Source: Diplocloster hominis (GTDB lineage: Bacteria; Bacillota; Clostridia; Lachnospirales; Lachnospiraceae). Taken from it: a DNA stretch of 64,000 bases. Below the pieces are notes generated by a model. It did not search any database and was not told the origin of the DNA. It saw only the letters and a program-made list of their open reading frames with translations. Numbering within the stretch: position 1 is the stretch's first letter; each line of letters opens with the position of its first letter. Position numbers and translations under genes: made by a program. Below are positions 15,784 through 24,860 of the stretch, piece by piece. The stretch lies in contig NZ_JAWDIY010000015.1 of NCBI RefSeq assembly GCF_032380655.1, forward strand, positions 62,001-126,000, given 5' to 3'.

Positions 15784-16092
15784 TATATCAGAATGCCGGG
15801 TTACGATTCACGGCCATCTTTGGTAAATTGAGAGGGGACTGGCATCTTTCGGTAGGAAAGCTAAATTTTCAAGTAACTGCGTAGAGAAAGGGGCCTGTCC
15901 CCGGATGTTGGCTTATCCGGGGAAATAAAGCGGGTGCTTCCCGAGAAGGATGGACCATTTCAGTTAACATCCGGGGACAGGCCCTTTTCTCCACGCAGTT
16001 ACTTGAAAATTTAGCTTTCCTACCGAAAAGTGCCAGTCCCCTCTCAATTTACCAAAGATGGCCATGAATCGTAACCCGGCATTCTGTTATAT
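15784..16092. repeat. Palindromic element family B, full copy B1
   Basis: A 309-base inverted repeat with arms of about 120 bases that differ at only a few positions. Each arm carries GGGGACTGGCA, TTTCGGTAGGAAAGCTAAAT, AACTGCGT and GGGCCTGTCCCCGGATGTT. The unpaired centre is about 55 bases (15910-15965) and holds a smaller hairpin (CCGGGG / TTCCCG). It starts nine bases after the MraY-like stop and ends just before the promoter of the next gene. A half copy is at 26120. Confidence 0.85.
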
Positions 16093-16103
16093 GCAAGTCC
16101 TGC

Positions 16104-16132
16104 TTGACAATTAGGAATAAATATGATATTAC
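16104..16132 (+). promoter_or_regulatory. Candidate promoter of the GIY-YIG / DUF6530 pair
   Basis: TTGACA at 16104-16109 is followed 17 bases later by TATTAC (16127-16132), a moderate match. An overlapping TATGAT at 16122 is too close to the -35 box. Confidence 0.45.
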
Positions 16133-16135
16133 TAA

Positions 16136-16152
16136 TTTAGTAAATTACTAAA
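16136..16152. promoter_or_regulatory. Operator-like palindrome TTTAGTAAATTACTAAA
   Basis: An 8-1-8 perfect palindrome directly after the candidate -10 box, with a further related half-site ACTAGTAGT following. The position would block transcription when bound. No regulator gene is adjacent, so the protein is unknown; MarR-like sites have this character. Confidence 0.5.
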
Positions 16153-16198
16153 CTAGTAGTGTGAAAGATTCCGAAAAACGGGAAAGGGGCAGGCAGCG

Positions 16199-16546
16199 AT
16201 GGATAAATCCAGAAAGAAAGAACTGCAAATGGAATATAAATTACGTAAGCCGGATATGGGGGTGTTCGTCATTTCCTGTTCCGGGAATGGAAAACAGTAC
16301 GTGGGATACGCCCAGGATCTGAGAGGAAAGATGAATGGGCATTATTTTAAAGTGAGCTCGGGATTTCATCCTAACCGCAGAATGCTGGCAGATTGGAAGG
16401 AATATGGCGAACCGGCCTTTGAAATGAAAGTCCTGGAACAACTGCCTTACGATGAGAAAGAGGAGAATAAGACAGACTACACAAAAGAACTCCAGGAATT
16501 GCAGCTGAAATGGATGAGCAAACTTGAGAATGCGGAGGAATTATAA
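16199..16546 (+). CDS. GIY-YIG-like nuclease-fold protein
   Basis: A 115-residue protein resembling the GIY-YIG domain. GVFVI (near residue 21) replaces GIY, QYVGYA (near 33) replaces YIG, and HYFKVSSGFHPNRRML...WKEYGEPAFEMKVLEQL matches the usual downstream region with His, Asn, Trp and Phe in place. Relatives cut DNA or serve in repair; the small size means no separate binding domain. The DUF6530 gene starts one base after its stop, so the two are translated together. Confidence 0.75.
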   Translation: MDKSRKKELQMEYKLRKPDMGVFVISCSGNGKQYVGYAQDLRGKMNGHYFKVSSGFHPNRRMLADWKEYGEPAFEMKVLEQLPYDEKEENKTDYTKELQELQLKWMSKLENAEEL

Positions 16547-16547
16547 T

Positions 16548-17030
16548 ATGAAAATACCGGTAACCTTAAAACATAAACCGGTCATTGTATCGGAAAACTA
16601 TGAAAATATCGATGGAAGAAAGGCATATTACACCGATGCCAAAGGGCTGTCACTGGGGCTGGCCCAGTGGAACGACAGAGGAAAAGTGGACATTTCAGCC
16701 AAGGTCTGGCGCTATACCGGTGAAAAATGGTCCCGCCAGTCTGAGGAACTGCCGATGCACCGGGTACTTGATCTGTCTATTCTGATCTGCAGAACCATGC
16801 AGTATTTCCAGGAGGCGTACCGCTATCCGAAGCTCTACGATTCTGCGCATACCACGATTGACCGGGTGGGGCTGCAAGGTGACGCCATGACGGTGGCGGT
16901 GTGCACGGAGAATCCCATGATCGATGAGGATATCCGCCTGTTTTCCCAGACACTGAACGACGATGGCGAGTTGATCGGGGAGAGGCTGCGGGTTCTGGGA
17001 CAGATGCTCAAAGATATGGGATATGCTTAA
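16548..17030 (+). CDS. DUF6530 family protein
   Basis: A 160-residue soluble protein matching, from memory, the DUF6530 family (KIPVTLKHKPVIV, GLSLGLAQWNDRGKVDISAK, KWSRQSEELPMHRVLDL). Function is unknown. ATG 16548 follows GGAGG at the end of the previous gene; the frame from 16524 overlaps it without a site. Within the family the central block is highly conserved, suggesting a specific binding or catalytic role. Confidence 0.8.
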   Translation: MKIPVTLKHKPVIVSENYENIDGRKAYYTDAKGLSLGLAQWNDRGKVDISAKVWRYTGEKWSRQSEELPMHRVLDLSILICRTMQYFQEAYRYPKLYDSAHTTIDRVGLQGDAMTVAVCTENPMIDEDIRLFSQTLNDDGELIGERLRVLGQMLKDMGYA

Positions 17031-17145
17031 ATGATTGGACTGGTAATCAGAGCGAAAGCTAACCGGCGATGAGGATACTATATGCGGGGAAGGCATATGG
17101 GGCAAGGCGGCCGGATAAAGGAAGAAATTGGTAAAGGAAAGACAG

Positions 17146-17835
17146 ATGAAGGAAAAAATACTGATCGTAGAAGATGACCTGGCGCTAAGCGCCGGGCTTT
17201 GCTTCGAACTGCAGGCGGACCAGTATATCGCTATGGCGGCTTACAACTGCCGGCAGGCAGTACAGGTGATGGAGTCGGACCGCTTTGATCTGGTGATTCT
17301 GGACGTGAATCTGCCCGATGGCAGCGGTATGGAGCTGTGCCGGACCATACGGGAGAGCTATAAAACACCGGTGGTATTTCTGACGGCCTGTGACATGGAG
17401 CAGGATATACTGGACGGATTTGACCTGGGTGCGGAGGATTATATAACGAAACCCTTTAACATCCAGATCCTTCGGCGGAAACTGGAAGTTGTACTGAGAA
17501 GAAAGAAACAGGAGCCGGTCAAAAAAGGGGATGGCTTTTCGGACGGATATTTGAGCATCGATTTTGAAGCGCTGGCCGCAGCGAAAAATGGAGAACAGCT
17601 GGTGATTACGCCCAATGAATACAAGATTCTGAAACTATTGATCGCAAATGCCGGTAATGTGGTGACCAGACAGCTGCTGTTAGAAAAGCTCTGGGACAGC
17701 GCGGAAAACTATATCGATGAACATACGTTAACGGTGAACATGACGCGGCTTCGCAATAAGATAGAGGACGCGGACCATAAGTACATAAAGACGATCTACG
17801 GGATGGGTTACGTCTTTACAGGGGAGAACCAATGA
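17146..17835 (+). CDS. OmpR/PhoB-type response regulator
   Basis: A 229-residue regulator. The receiver domain (1-120) has acidic residues EDD at 9-11, the phosphorylatable Asp53 in LVILDVNLPDG, the conserved Thr in FLTAC and the Lys in ITKPF. The C-terminal winged helix (about 130-228) includes LLIANAGNVVTRQLLLEKLW and IKTIYGMGYVF. ATG 17146 has AAGGAAAG upstream; a TTG at 17128 is less likely. It overlaps the kinase gene by four bases, and the two precede two ABC export modules, as in BceRS/VraRS-like peptide-antibiotic responses. Confidence 0.94.
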   Translation: MKEKILIVEDDLALSAGLCFELQADQYIAMAAYNCRQAVQVMESDRFDLVILDVNLPDGSGMELCRTIRESYKTPVVFLTACDMEQDILDGFDLGAEDYITKPFNIQILRRKLEVVLRRKKQEPVKKGDGFSDGYLSIDFEALAAAKNGEQLVITPNEYKILKLLIANAGNVVTRQLLLEKLWDSAENYIDEHTLTVNMTRLRNKIEDADHKYIKTIYGMGYVFTGENQ

Positions 17836-18743
17836 AAGATATCATGCTGATTCTTCTGGCGGCCGCGCTGGTCCTGCTGTTGGTCAGGAATATTTACCTG
17901 CACCGGAAGGTGATCCGGTTTACCGATTCGATCTGCGGCGCGCTGGACCGTATGATATCCCGGGAAGCGGCCTGGGAACCTTATGAGGATACGCTGGAGG
18001 CCAAGATCCAGGGGAAGTTAAACCAGTATGCCTCTCAGGTCAGAGAGGAACGGGAGGAAATTACCGAAACGAAAAGGGAAATTCAGGAGGTGGTATCTGA
18101 TATTTCCCATCAGGTAAAGACCCCTATCGCCAATATTAAGATGTTCAATGGCATTTTGCAGCAGCACGAGCTGGATGAGGAAAAAAGAAAAAACTTTCTG
18201 AAACTAATGGAAGAACAGATCGACAAGTTGGATTTTCTGATGCAGTCCATGATCCGTATGTCCCGGCTGGAAGCCGGAATTCTATCGGTTACGCTTAAGG
18301 ACGCCAGTGTTTACCAGACCATCGCCAGTGCGCTGAATGGAGCCTGGGCAAAGGCGGAGCGAAAGAACATAGAGATCCGGGTGGACTGTGAACCTCTGAT
18401 CCATGTGCGGCATGACCCGAAGTGGACGGCGGAGGCCCTGTTCAATCTGCTGGATAATGCGGTGAAATATACCCCTGAGGGCGGCCTCATCAGAATTGCC
18501 GTGAAGCCGGGGGAATTTTATACCAGGATCGACGTAGCCGATAACGGAAAAGGAATTGCGAAAGATCGGTATCACAAGATATTTCAGCGTTTTTACCGGG
18601 AACCGGAGATTACCTCGCAGGAGGGAGTAGGGTTAGGCTTATATCTGGCAAGAGAAATACTGAGTATGCAGAAAGGTTACATCAGTGTCCGGTCCATCCC
18701 GAAAAAGGGGACCACGTTCTCTGTATTTCTTCTGAATACATGA
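17832..18743 (+). CDS. Sensor histidine kinase, intramembrane-sensing type
   Basis: A 303-residue kinase. It has one N-terminal hydrophobic segment (about 3-22) and no extracellular domain, a coiled stretch to residue 90, an H-box SDISHQVKTPIAN with His93, an N-box FNLLDNAVKYT, and G-boxes DNGKGI and GVGLGLYLAREI. The lack of a sensor domain and the linked FtsX-type transporters suggest that the transporter does the sensing, as known for BceS-type kinases (inference). Confidence 0.92.
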   Translation: MKDIMLILLAAALVLLLVRNIYLHRKVIRFTDSICGALDRMISREAAWEPYEDTLEAKIQGKLNQYASQVREEREEITETKREIQEVVSDISHQVKTPIANIKMFNGILQQHELDEEKRKNFLKLMEEQIDKLDFLMQSMIRMSRLEAGILSVTLKDASVYQTIASALNGAWAKAERKNIEIRVDCEPLIHVRHDPKWTAEALFNLLDNAVKYTPEGGLIRIAVKPGEFYTRIDVADNGKGIAKDRYHKIFQRFYREPEITSQEGVGLGLYLAREILSMQKGYISVRSIPKKGTTFSVFLLNT

Positions 18744-18772
18744 GTGATCAAAGTTTAGAGAAGGAAGCGGCA

Positions 18773-19468
18773 ATGACCATCATACAAACAAAAGAGCTGA
18801 CGAAATATTATGGGAGCGCAGAGAACTGTGTGCGCGCGCTGGACGGAATAGATCTGGAAATCGAACAGAGCAGTTTCACCGCCATTATCGGAACCTCCGG
18901 CAGCGGAAAAACCACACTGCTTCACATGCTCGGCGCACTGGATACGCCGACATCGGGAAGCGTCCTGGTGGAGGGCAGGGAGCTGTCAGGCATGTCTAGG
19001 GAACAGCGTGCCATATTCAGGAGGAGGAGGGTGGGATTTATATTTCAGGATTATAATCTGATCCCTACCCTGAACGTATATGAAAATATCGTATTTCCGC
19101 TGGATCTGGATCACAGCTGTATCGACCGGAAGATGGTCGGTGAGATTGTGGAGATGCTGAAACTAAGGGACCGGCTCGGGGCCTTTCCCCATGAACTCTC
19201 CGGCGGCCAGCAGCAGAGAGTGGCGATCGCCAGAGCCCTGGCTGTAAAGCCTGCTATCGTTCTTGCGGACGAACCCACCGGGAATCTGGACAGCAGGACC
19301 AGCCAGGATGTAATGGGACTGCTAAGGAGCATGGCAGATCGTTTCCGTCAGACACTGGTTATGATCACGCACAATGAGGACATTGCCCAGATGGCGGACA
19401 GGCTGATCCGGATTGAAGATGGAAAAATCATATCATCAGGAGGAAACGGGAATGTTCCGGAACAATAA
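18773..19468 (+). CDS. ABC transporter ATP-binding protein (MacB/BceA type), module 1
   Basis: A 231-residue ATPase with Walker A GTSGSGKTT, Q-loop FIFQDYNLIPTLNVYEN, signature LSGGQQQRVAIARAL, Walker B IVLADEPTGNLD and switch His in MITHNEDIA. This set is typical of LolD/MacB/BceA transporters that work with FtsX-like permeases. GAAGGAAG lies before ATG 18773; an ATG at 18740 overlapping the kinase stop lacks a site. It overlaps the following permease gene by 17 bases. Confidence 0.93.
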   Translation: MTIIQTKELTKYYGSAENCVRALDGIDLEIEQSSFTAIIGTSGSGKTTLLHMLGALDTPTSGSVLVEGRELSGMSREQRAIFRRRRVGFIFQDYNLIPTLNVYENIVFPLDLDHSCIDRKMVGEIVEMLKLRDRLGAFPHELSGGQQQRVAIARALAVKPAIVLADEPTGNLDSRTSQDVMGLLRSMADRFRQTLVMITHNEDIAQMADRLIRIEDGKIISSGGNGNVPEQ

Positions 19469-21467
19469 CCTGTCTGTATGCTGGCGGCTGGTCAGGAGGG
19501 AATTCAGGTTCCATAAGAGCAGAAATCTGATGGCTGTCTTAAGCGTGTCATTGACGACGGCGCTGTTCACGGTGTTATCCGTCATTGTACAGAGCCTGGT
19601 GGGCAGTATCCGTGATTATTGTATCAATGATATGCATGCTACGGAAGAAATGTACCGGCAGTTTCTGGTAAGCCAGCTGCCGGAACTGTTTCCGTATATT
19701 TTAAGTTTTATTCCCGTATTTGTCTGCGGCTTCCTGATCATTTATAATATATTCCGGATCGGGGTGGATGCGGATATTCGTTTTTATGGGAAGCTTATTA
19801 CCCTGGGAATGACTCCCAGACAGATCCGCGTGATCTGGTATGAGCTGGCGCTTGCCGAATGCGGGCTGGGTATACCGATTGGGGCGGCCCTGGGAATCGG
19901 CGGGGCTGTGATGTTCGGGCATGAAATCCTGAGCTTTTCTAAAATTCCTGTCGGGCTGATTGTGAGCCTGAAAGGGATTGCCGCGGCAGGAGTGCTGTCC
20001 CTGCTGACGGTTTTCGTTTCCAGTTTCCGTCCGGCCCGGATTACAGCCGGCATAGCACCGGCGGAAGCCGTCCGTTATATGGAGCTGCCAGGAGCCGGGA
20101 TAAGGAAGGTTAAGAAAAAATTTTTCCCCGTTTCTACCAGAACAGGAAATCAAGAACAGGAAGAAAATAAGCATAAGAGGATAACGCCCAGGAGAATGGC
20201 TGTTTATCATTTGGCGCGCAGCAAGAGGAGAACTGCTGTTGTGATTGCCTCTTTGTCCCTGGCTTTCCTTTTGCTGAGCTGTGTCTATGTCCAATATATA
20301 AGCGCGGATCACGATATATATCTTCAGTTTATCACGTTTTCGGATTATACGCTGTCCAAAGGCGGGAATGGCGCGGATGGCGCCAATAACAGCAGGGATC
20401 TGGAACCGTCTTTGGTCCGTCAGGTGGAAGCACTGCCGGGGATCAGCCGCAGGGGAGCGCTCTATAAACAGGAAGAATGGCTGAACCTTAAGGACCCTAT
20501 CTACAACAGGCTGACGAATTATTTTGAGTCAGAAGGGGGCTGGCGTTTGAAAAAGATGGAAAGCGATCTCTACTGGACGAAAGCCTACGAAAATATGCGG
20601 AAGAATCATACCTGCGTCGGAATGATCTATGGGATGGACAGCAGCTATACGGAATTGCTGACCAGTCCGGAACAGCTGATAGACGGAACCTTTGACGCGG
20701 AACTATTTGCATCCGGCGCCTACGCCATAGCCGAGGGAGTGGAGGGCGGCGGGCAGCCGAATTACCAAGTCGGGGAACAGGTAAAGATCGGAGGCAGAAC
20801 TTTTGAAATCATGGCGTTGTGTATGGCGCCTGCCTATCTGAGCGCAGAAAATGACAGTGCGGAATCCGCTTTTTCCCTGGGTCTCTTTCTTCCTGAGGAG
20901 AGTTTCAGACAGCTCTATCCTCAGAGGGGGATTCATAAGCTCTATCTGAATGTGGAGGAAGGGGAACGGGCCAGCGTGGACCGTTGGCTTGCTGACTACC
21001 AGAATACGAAGGAGCCGTTTTTGGATATCCGGTCCAGGGAAGCGCTGAAAGAGACATTTGACCAGCAGATCCGCTCCGGTGCAGCGGTCGGTGCGCTGAT
21101 GGCCCTGACCTTTGGGGTGATCGGTATTTTTAATCTGGCTAATACGCTGATCGCAGGACTTTTATCCCGCAGACAGGAATTCGCAGCCTGCCTGAAACTG
21201 GGAATGTCAGACAGACAGCTGTTGTGCCTGATGATCTGGGAAGGGGTCTGCGAGACCGGCCTGGTGCTTGCTGTTGTATATCCGCTGTCCCTGCTGGCGG
21301 CAGGTCCCGGAATGTATCTGTATCTGACCAAAATCAGTAATCTATGGGCTTATCAGTACCGGTTTTCCATAATGCCGCTGTTCCTCTGCACACCGATTCT
21401 GCTGGCGGCAGCGGTAGGGATTCCTGTTTTGTGTTACCGGATCATAAAAAGGCAGAGTAATTTTTAA
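19452..21467 (+). CDS. FtsX-like ABC permease, module 1
   Basis: A 671-residue permease with an N-terminal membrane segment (about 22-45), a membrane triplet (about 90-210), a further segment near 270, a large extracytoplasmic domain (about 300-540) and a C-terminal membrane triplet. The loop after the first segment is only about 45 residues, much shorter than in the module 2 permease. The start follows AGGAGG inside the ATPase gene, so translation is probably coupled. Such permeases act in peptide-antibiotic detoxification or sensing. Confidence 0.9.
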   Translation: MFRNNNLSVCWRLVRREFRFHKSRNLMAVLSVSLTTALFTVLSVIVQSLVGSIRDYCINDMHATEEMYRQFLVSQLPELFPYILSFIPVFVCGFLIIYNIFRIGVDADIRFYGKLITLGMTPRQIRVIWYELALAECGLGIPIGAALGIGGAVMFGHEILSFSKIPVGLIVSLKGIAAAGVLSLLTVFVSSFRPARITAGIAPAEAVRYMELPGAGIRKVKKKFFPVSTRTGNQEQEENKHKRITPRRMAVYHLARSKRRTAVVIASLSLAFLLLSCVYVQYISADHDIYLQFITFSDYTLSKGGNGADGANNSRDLEPSLVRQVEALPGISRRGALYKQEEWLNLKDPIYNRLTNYFESEGGWRLKKMESDLYWTKAYENMRKNHTCVGMIYGMDSSYTELLTSPEQLIDGTFDAELFASGAYAIAEGVEGGGQPNYQVGEQVKIGGRTFEIMALCMAPAYLSAENDSAESAFSLGLFLPEESFRQLYPQRGIHKLYLNVEEGERASVDRWLADYQNTKEPFLDIRSREALKETFDQQIRSGAAVGALMALTFGVIGIFNLANTLIAGLLSRRQEFAACLKLGMSDRQLLCLMIWEGVCETGLVLAVVYPLSLLAAGPGMYLYLTKISNLWAYQYRFSIMPLFLCTPILLAAAVGIPVLCYRIIKRQSNF

Positions 21468-21570
21468 TTTCTTTAAAGTTACAAAAATGTACCTTTTCTG
21501 TACCTATTCCGTAACGATCACCCATTACAATACTCCTATACAGAAAAACGCAGATGAGGAGAAATTAGAA

Positions 21571-22239
21571 ATGGAAACTATCTTACGGACAAAGGATCTG
21601 AAAAAATATTATGGAACCGGGGAAACGGTTGTAAAGGCCCTGGACGGTATTGATCTTTCCATCGGGAAAGGAAGTTTTACGGCTATCGTCGGAACCTCCG
21701 GAAGCGGGAAATCGACGTTATTAAACATGCTGGGCGGTCTGGATCATCCAAGCGCCGGCAGCGTAATCGTGGGAGGAACCGAGCTGACCGGTCTGGACGA
21801 GGAGCAGCTTACCATATTCCGAAGAAAACAGATCGGTTTTATTTTCCAGAATTACAATCTGATTCCGGTTCTGAACGTATGGGAAAATATCGTGTTTCCG
21901 TTATCCATGGATGCGAAAGAACCGGATGAGGATTTTATCGACCGGATCGTAACTTTGTTAGGGCTGAAAGAGAAACTGTACCATATGCCGAATCATCTGT
22001 CTGGCGGACAGCAGCAGCGGGTGGCGATCGCACGGGCGCTGGCGTCTAAACCCTCCATCGTTCTGGCCGACGAACCGACCGGGAATCTGGACAGCAGGAC
22101 CAGTGATGATGTGATCGGCCTTCTGAAAATGACCGGAAAAGAATTTCATCAGACCATTGTAATGATTACCCACAACAACGATATTGCGGAACTGACAGAC
22201 AGAATCGTCCGGATTGAAGACGGCCGGATCTTTGAGTAG
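21571..22239 (+). CDS. ABC transporter ATP-binding protein (MacB/BceA type), module 2
   Basis: A 222-residue ATPase, a clear paralogue of module 1 (KKYYGTGETVVKALDGIDL, GTSGSGKST, FIFQNYNLIPVLNVWEN, LSGGQQQRVAIARALASKPS, DEPTGNLDSRTSDD). The start follows GAGGAG at 21571. The 103 bases before it contain TACAAT preceded by paired GTTACA/GTAC motifs, so module 2 may have its own promoter, possibly bound by the response regulator; this is a weak inference. Confidence 0.93.
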   Translation: METILRTKDLKKYYGTGETVVKALDGIDLSIGKGSFTAIVGTSGSGKSTLLNMLGGLDHPSAGSVIVGGTELTGLDEEQLTIFRRKQIGFIFQNYNLIPVLNVWENIVFPLSMDAKEPDEDFIDRIVTLLGLKEKLYHMPNHLSGGQQQRVAIARALASKPSIVLADEPTGNLDSRTSDDVIGLLKMTGKEFHQTIVMITHNNDIAELTDRIVRIEDGRIFE

Positions 22240-22242
22240 GGG

Positions 22243-24801
22243 GTGGCAAGGTTGAACGTAAAGATGCTAAAAACATTGACGAAAGCCAGCTACCGCGCCA
22301 ACCGAAGCCGGAATCTGGTGGCGATCCTGGCGATTGTCCTGACCACGGTGATGTTTACCTCCCTGTTTGTTCTATCCGAGAGTATGATGGAAAATATAAG
22401 GCAGATGAATTTCAGGCAGGCCGGGACCTATGACCATATGTCTTTTAAATATTTGACCGCGGATCAGGCGGAGCTTATCAAATCCCATCCGGAGATTACC
22501 GGCTGGGGAGAAAGTATTGTCATCGGTATCGCCGAGGATGACGGGCTGAAAAACCGCCAGGTAGAGATTCGCTACGCGGACGATAACTACGCCACATACT
22601 CCTATGCTGTTCCGACAACCGGTAACATGCCGGTCAGAGAAAATGATATCGCTCTGGATACCGCAGTTCTGGACGCGTTGGGACTTCCCCATGAATTAGG
22701 ACAGAAGATTACGCTTCACTGGCGGGATGACCTGTACAGCGAAACGCTTACCGGGCAGGAATTTGTGCTCTGCGGCTATTGGGAAGGAAATGCTTCTTCT
22801 TTAGCCAGCATGGCGTTTGTATCCAGACAGTTCGCGGCGGAGAAATATGCAGGAGCGGACATAGCCGGGCGGATCGCACAAAACCAGGTGGGCGGCACCC
22901 ATATGTTGAGCGTCATGGTAAAACATGCATCGAACCTGGAAGAAACCGCGCAGCAGATACTTTCCGACCTGAATGCTCCGGACCTCTCATACGGGATCAA
23001 TTGGGCCTACGACCCGCAATTAAAGTTTACCGGGCTGTCAGAACTGATTCCCATGCTGCTTGGTATGATCCTGGTATTTGTCAGCGGATATCTGATTATC
23101 TATAATATTTTCCAGATCTCGGTCGTGAACGACATTCAATTTTACGGGAAACTCAAAACACTGGGAACTACAGGAAAACAGATACGAAAACTGCTGTACG
23201 CCCAGGCCGGCCGGCTCTGCCTGTGGGGAATACCGATCGGGCTTTTGCTGGGCTATGGGCTAGGCAGCCTTCTGGTGCCGGTTCTGATCTTAAGTGAACG
23301 TCCATTCGTATCCACGAGCCCGCTGATCTTTTTAGGAGCAGCCGCGTTTGCCTGGGTGACGGTCCGGATTTCCTGCCGCAAGCCTGCAAAGGTAGCGGGA
23401 AAAATCTCTCCGGTGGAAGCGCTGAATTATTCCGATGCCCTTGCTCACGGCCCGGAAACCAGAAAGACAAAAAAGGGAGCTTCCATATTCCGTATGGCTC
23501 TTTCGAATTTGGGCAGAAATAAAAAACGTACGGCTACGGTCATCTGTTCCCTGACCCTTGGTATGGTGCTGCTCTGCTGCATTTTCGCAAAAAATAAAAG
23601 TTTTGACCTTGATAAATACATGAGAAGCCAGGCAATCAGCGATTTCACGGTGGAGGATCTTTCTTTAAGCGCAATGTCTGCCGCCTTTAACCCCTACGGC
23701 CTGACGCTGTCGGATCAGCTGATCGGGCAGATCGGAAAGCTTAACGGTCTGCAGGATACGGCCGCGCTCTACGCCCAAAAGACAGATGTGGAGCTGCCCC
23801 CGGATGTGCTGGACAGAATCGAATCGTATTTTGAGCGGGAGAATACGTATCGCTATGAGGCCATGGAATATGATCCATACTGGATCGAAGGCTATAATGA
23901 GGCGAAGAAGCAAAAGAAAGGGAAAGCGTTAGTCTTTGGAATCGACGGATTTCTCCCGGAATTGCTCACGGAAGACGCCTATATGTTGGAGGGTACCTTT
24001 GACGCGGAAAAGTTCAGATCCGGCGATTATGTGATTGCGGGCGGTTATGAATCGGAAGGCAAAAAGGAAGCACAGCCTACCTATCCGGTTGGCAGCAAAC
24101 TTACACTGAATGGAAAGGAATATGAGGTGATGGCTGTCATCGCTCCGTTATATCCGGCCGGAATAGAGGGGAAGAATGGGGATGACGCTGCATACTGCCT
24201 GGATTTTTACCTCCCTGCAGAGTCCTTTCTCCAGATATTCCCGGGCAGCAGCTTGTGCAAATACTTCTTTCAGGTGGCAGAGGAAAATCAGGCTGATGCG
24301 GAAAAATTCCTGGAGGACTACCGGAAGAATTATGATAAAAATCTCTCGGTCGTATCCAAAGAAACATTGGCCAAACAGTATCGGTCGGAGACTATGTCCA
24401 CAGTTATCACCGGAATGGCAGTCAGTGTGATTATCGCGTTCGTCGGTATTTTGAATTTTATTAATTCCATGGTAACCGCCATCGTATCCAGAAAGAAAGA
24501 GTTTGCCATGATCCAGAGCGTGGGTATGACGACCAAACAGCTTCGGAAAATGCTGATATTTGAAGGACTGGATTATGCGGGGATGACCCTTGCGGCTTCT
24601 TACCTGCTCGGAACGCTGGCTGTCGGCATCGGGGTGCGAATGATGGTGGCTTCCAGCTGGAGCAGCACTTTCCGGTTTACCATCATGCCTCTGGTCCTGT
24701 GTACGCCTGTGCTGCTTCTGTTCGCGGTCATCGTGCCCTGTATCTGTTTTAAAAATATCGAAAAGGTCAGCCTGGTGGACCGGCTGCGTGCTGCGGAATA
24801 A
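22243..24801 (+). CDS. FtsX-like ABC permease, module 2
   Basis: An 852-residue permease, paralogous to the module 1 permease over its membrane parts (SKNRSRNLVAILAIVLT-like start, YLIIYNIFQISV, FYGKLKTLGTTGKQIR). It has two extracytoplasmic domains: one of about 220 residues after the first membrane segment and one of about 240 residues before the C-terminal triplet. The start used is GTG 22243; TTG 22252 with GGGGGTGG upstream is an alternative. It lies three bases after the ATPase stop. It ends in the cytoplasmic tail KVSLVDRLRAAE. Confidence 0.9.
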   Translation: MARLNVKMLKTLTKASYRANRSRNLVAILAIVLTTVMFTSLFVLSESMMENIRQMNFRQAGTYDHMSFKYLTADQAELIKSHPEITGWGESIVIGIAEDDGLKNRQVEIRYADDNYATYSYAVPTTGNMPVRENDIALDTAVLDALGLPHELGQKITLHWRDDLYSETLTGQEFVLCGYWEGNASSLASMAFVSRQFAAEKYAGADIAGRIAQNQVGGTHMLSVMVKHASNLEETAQQILSDLNAPDLSYGINWAYDPQLKFTGLSELIPMLLGMILVFVSGYLIIYNIFQISVVNDIQFYGKLKTLGTTGKQIRKLLYAQAGRLCLWGIPIGLLLGYGLGSLLVPVLILSERPFVSTSPLIFLGAAAFAWVTVRISCRKPAKVAGKISPVEALNYSDALAHGPETRKTKKGASIFRMALSNLGRNKKRTATVICSLTLGMVLLCCIFAKNKSFDLDKYMRSQAISDFTVEDLSLSAMSAAFNPYGLTLSDQLIGQIGKLNGLQDTAALYAQKTDVELPPDVLDRIESYFERENTYRYEAMEYDPYWIEGYNEAKKQKKGKALVFGIDGFLPELLTEDAYMLEGTFDAEKFRSGDYVIAGGYESEGKKEAQPTYPVGSKLTLNGKEYEVMAVIAPLYPAGIEGKNGDDAAYCLDFYLPAESFLQIFPGSSLCKYFFQVAEENQADAEKFLEDYRKNYDKNLSVVSKETLAKQYRSETMSTVITGMAVSVIIAFVGILNFINSMVTAIVSRKKEFAMIQSVGMTTKQLRKMLIFEGLDYAGMTLAASYLLGTLAVGIGVRMMVASSWSSTFRFTIMPLVLCTPVLLLFAVIVPCICFKNIEKVSLVDRLRAAE

Positions 24802-24808
24802 AGAACTT

Positions 24809-24853
24809 TTTCCCTTGATCTGAATATTGTAATAGAAAAGAATCAAGAGGGAA
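24809..24853 (+). promoter_or_regulatory. Hairpin that would mask the protease ribosome binding site
   Basis: TTTCCCTTGAT (24809-24819) can pair with ATCAAGAGGGAA (about 24842-24853) with one bulge, covering the AGAGGG site of the protease gene. There is no T-run, so a terminator is less likely. Control of translation is an inference. Confidence 0.4.
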
Positions 24854-24860
24854 TTATCTT

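Noticed and set aside
24148..24846. A 232-codon antisense frame across the FtsX permease end
   Set aside because: It is a shadow of the permease gene with a His/Gln/Arg-rich composition and no binding site.
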